A stretch of 64,000 nt of DNA from positions 310,001 through 374,000 of the forward strand of contig JABTTZ010000003.1 of the NCBI GenBank assembly GCA_015075625.1. The letters run 5' to 3'. Of the stretch, positions 62,315-64,000 are shown one piece after another. Positions within the stretch are counted from its first letter, which is position 1. Each line of letters begins with the position of its first letter. The DNA comes from Anaerolineales bacterium. Lineage in GTDB: Bacteria; Chloroflexota; Anaerolineae; Aggregatilineales; UBA2796. The notes beneath the pieces are model-generated. The model had not been told where the DNA came from, searched no databases, and saw only the letters and a list, made by a program, of their open reading frames with translations. Position numbers and translations under genes: made by a program.

Positions 62315-62557
62315 ATGCGTCGAAATCATCTGGTTGCGTGCCTGATCCGGTTCGATGATCTGGGCGAGATTTACAATGCACTCAATGACCTGAAAAAATC
62401 CGCCGCGAACCGCTTACGGCTTGAGATTTTTGCGGGTTCGGTATTGTGCAAGGTGGAAGAAGGCAGCGGAACGAGCTATCAAGAAGTACAGGGTGGGGCT
62501 ACGCACAATCGTGATTTTGCTGTCGAAAATATGCAGCGATATTTGGCATATACTTGA
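62315..62557 (+). CDS. hypothetical short ORF
   Basis: An 80-residue frame starting MRRNHLVACLIRFDDLGEIY and containing an amphipathic helix (NALNDLKKSAANRL). There is no clear ribosome site and no recognised family. It may be a degraded gene end. It fills part of the gap between the MerB-like gene and repeat copy B. Confidence 0.35.
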   Translation: MRRNHLVACLIRFDDLGEIYNALNDLKKSAANRLRLEIFAGSVLCKVEEGSGTSYQEVQGGATHNRDFAVENMQRYLAYT

Positions 62558-62628
62558 AGAAAACAGTACATATTCTTTGGGACTTCCGGTCATACAATTA
62601 ACCAGCAAGACCCCACATATTCACCGGA

Positions 62629-62726
62629 TTCAGCGTACAATTGGGATGAGCGGCGGTCAGTCCACGCTCACGGCTCTGGGGTTGACTTCTCGCATGCATT
62701 AGACAACGAGGGGTGAGAAGGGCGGT
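62629..62726 (+). repeat. island repeat, copy B
   Basis: ttcagcgtacaattgggatg, then agcggcggtcagtccacgct and a conserved right part ggggttgacttctcgcatgc attagacaacgagggg. It ends with the 22 bp identical to the FHA gene end. It directly precedes the mrr leader. Confidence 0.85.
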
Positions 62727-62754
62727 TCTTTTTTCCACTTTGAGGAGAGTTCCA

Positions 62755-63678
62755 ATGGCGGTGCCAGATTTCCAATCCTACATGACACCTTTGCTGAATC
62801 TATTGAGCGATGGTCAAGAACACAAAATAACCGATATATCAGAGGCGCTTGTACACCATTTTCAACTCACTGAGGATGACCTGAATGATCTTATCCCAAG
62901 CGGACGCAAAAGCCGCCATTATGATCGGGTAGGTTGGGCAGCCACCTATATGAAACAAGCTGGGCTGCTCTCATCTCCAAGCCGTGCGTGGTATAAGATT
63001 ACCGAACGTGGCTTGGGGTTGGTGCAATCGGGTACAAACATTAATAACGATGTACTGGATCAGTTTCCTGAGTTTGTGAATTTTAAAACGCGCTCCAGAG
63101 TGAGTAACTCGTATCAAAAAGCAAACGTTGTGCATTCAACAAACCTATCTCATGTATCCCTCTCGCCCGATGAAACGCTTGAATTAGTTTCTCAAGAACT
63201 TCGCAATGCGCTGGCTATTGACCTGCTAGAAAGGTTGAATCAGGGTTCTCCCCAATTTTTCGAGCAAGTCGTTATCGATCTGCTCTTAGCGATGGGATAC
63301 GGCGGATCGCACCGTGATGCAGCAAGGCGAGTTGGTCAGTCTGGCGATGGCGGGATCGACGGCATTATTAACGAGGATCGATTGGGGTTGGATGTTGTTT
63401 ACATTCAGGCAAAACGCTGGCAGGGGAATATTGGGGCGAGAGAATTACGGGACTTCGTGGGGAGCTTGGATGACAAAAGAACAACAAAAGGCGTGTTCAT
63501 AACGACCTCACAATTCACTCGTGAGGCTCAAGACTATGTGGCTCGAAGTTCTAAACGTATTGTCCTTATTGATGGCGAGGAACTTGCTCAACTGATGATT
63601 GACTTCAATGTTGGGGTGGCAGCGCGAAAAACGTATGTCATAAAGCGAATTGATGAGGATTATTTCAGCGAAGAGTAG
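62755..63678 (+). CDS. mrr: Mrr-family type IV restriction endonuclease
   Basis: A 307-residue protein, close to the 304 of E. coli Mrr. The ATG at 62755 follows GAGGAGAG. The N-terminal Mrr_N winged-helix domain runs over about residues 3-95 (DFQSYMTPLLNLLSDG ... AWYKITERG). The C-terminal Mrr_cat domain has FFEQVVIDLLLAMGYGG, the catalytic GDGGIDGIINEDRLGLDVVY and YIQAKRW blocks (PD-(D/E)xK nuclease), GVFITTSQFTREAQDYV and LIDGEELAQLMIDFNVGV. E. coli Mrr restricts DNA carrying certain N6-methyladenine or 5-methylcytosine marks. It shares the island with a CcrM-like methyltransferase. Confidence 0.93.
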   Translation: MAVPDFQSYMTPLLNLLSDGQEHKITDISEALVHHFQLTEDDLNDLIPSGRKSRHYDRVGWAATYMKQAGLLSSPSRAWYKITERGLGLVQSGTNINNDVLDQFPEFVNFKTRSRVSNSYQKANVVHSTNLSHVSLSPDETLELVSQELRNALAIDLLERLNQGSPQFFEQVVIDLLLAMGYGGSHRDAARRVGQSGDGGIDGIINEDRLGLDVVYIQAKRWQGNIGARELRDFVGSLDDKRTTKGVFITTSQFTREAQDYVARSSKRIVLIDGEELAQLMIDFNVGVAARKTYVIKRIDEDYFSEE

Positions 63679-63735
63679 TCTTTGCTGATGCTTAATGAGC
63701 CGAGTCGTTGTCCCCTACACGCCACCCATTCTGCG

Positions 63736-63828
63736 CCTTCAGCGTACAATTAGGATTAGCGGAGGGCAGTACACGCTCACGGTTCTAGGGTTGACTTCTC
63801 GCACGCATTAGACAATGCGGGGTGAGGA
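63736..63828 (+). repeat. island repeat, copy C
   Basis: ccttcagcgtacaattagga, ttagcggagggcagtacacg, then ggttgacttctcgcacgcat tagacaatgcggggtgagg. It is closer to A in its left half and to B in its right half. It is followed by a decayed copy of the mrr leader and gene. Confidence 0.85.
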
Positions 63829-63981
63829 ATGAGTTTCTTTTGCTACACTTCTTAGGAGATTTCAATCCGGTACAACCATTAACGAAGATGTCCTGGGGGC
63901 AGCTTCACGTACACGCCAACCCGCCCCCCTACGCCCCAGCGAAACCCTTTTTGAGATGATCCTGCTATCTCAGAAACCGTG
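63829..63981 (+). pseudogene. remnant of a second mrr gene
   Basis: After repeat C, the sequence ttcttttgctacacttctta ggagatttcaat aligns with the leader of the intact mrr gene (ttcttttttccactttgagg agagttccaat). It then jumps to a frame reading GTTINEDVLG, which matches GTNINNDVLD of Mrr (about residue 92), and later PSETLFEMILLSQ, matching PDETLELVSQE (about residue 141), before a TGA near 63981. The start, most of the N-terminal domain and the catalytic domain are missing. Confidence 0.7.
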
Positions 63982-64000
63982 ATCTTCCATGCAAGGGGTG

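Larger units (their letters stand above)
62217..62754. other. 538-bp gap with one weak ORF and repeat B
   Basis: Apart from the weak 80-residue frame and the repeat at 62629-62726, only a half copy of the GTAGGG element (about 62265) is seen. The AT content is higher than in the left part of the window. The mrr promoter and its ribosome site (GAGGAGAG) lie at the right end. Confidence 0.5.

Overview
The window looks like a chromosomal segment of an uncultured Chloroflexota bacterium, most likely Anaerolineae-like. This rests on the GC-rich coding style, frequent GTG/TTG starts, the gene set (CtaA/CtaB cluster, NamZ, GAF-rich histidine kinase, MalF/MalG-type permeases, GT39-type membrane glycosyltransferase, FmdB-type zinc ribbon) and the dispersed intergenic repeats. 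It is inferred from sequence character, not from a database comparison. No rRNA, tRNA or CRISPR array was found.

Layout. 1-3.3 kb (minus): a surface-carbohydrate operon made of a KdsC-like phosphatase fused to a GmhA-like isomerase followed by two GT-B-type proteins; the last runs off the window. 3.4-6.8 kb (minus): a tightly overlapping operon of two Opp/Dpp ATPases, a small membrane protein and the exo-muramidase NamZ, probably for muropeptide salvage. 7-15.4 kb: PlsC-like acyltransferase, secreted gluzincin protease, CapA-like lipoprotein, CPBP protease, MenC/NAAAR-type enolase and a small hypothetical. 15.6-22.8 kb (plus): a triple-GAF sensor kinase, then a heme A and cytochrome cluster (membrane protein, ctaA, ctaB, cytochrome c) running into ftsY and a COG3375-type acetyltransferase. 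23-36.4 kb: galE, an MBL hydrolase, two sugar-type permeases without a binding protein or ATPase, a GTPase/GT4 pair, glmU, a CNNM/CorC-type protein, cytidine deaminase and an S1-domain protein. 36.6-53 kb: an IS5-type remnant, a PPC-like secreted protein, a GT39-like protein, DUF3592 and FecR-like proteins, acylphosphatase, a HEAT protein, RseP, a three-gene FtsX/LolD-type ABC exporter and a degenerate L,D-transpeptidase. 53-57.7 kb: ornithine aminotransferase, cobalamin adenosyltransferase, an MtaD-CYTH fusion and an FHA-winged-helix regulator.

57.7-64 kb is different in character: more AT-rich, with broken genes. It holds a retropepsin-like gene with an in-frame stop, a frameshifted membrane protein, a CcrM/HinfI-like adenine methyltransferase with a RAMA domain, a complete IS982-type element, a MerB-like protein lacking the active-site Asp, an intact Mrr endonuclease and a decayed second Mrr copy. 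A repeat of about 80-95 bp (three copies) marks the module boundaries, and one end of it is identical to the 3' end of the FHA gene. I read this as an accessory/defence island assembled behind the FHA gene.

The most interesting items are the Mrr/CcrM-like pair inside a repeat-bounded island, the MtaD-CYTH fusion, the HAD-SIS fusion, the NamZ-Opp operon and the pseudo-L,D-transpeptidase. Dispersed intergenic repeat families (a pyrimidine/purine-rich unit ending in ggggataggggttctt, a double hairpin, and a GTAGGG palindrome) occupy most of the gaps.
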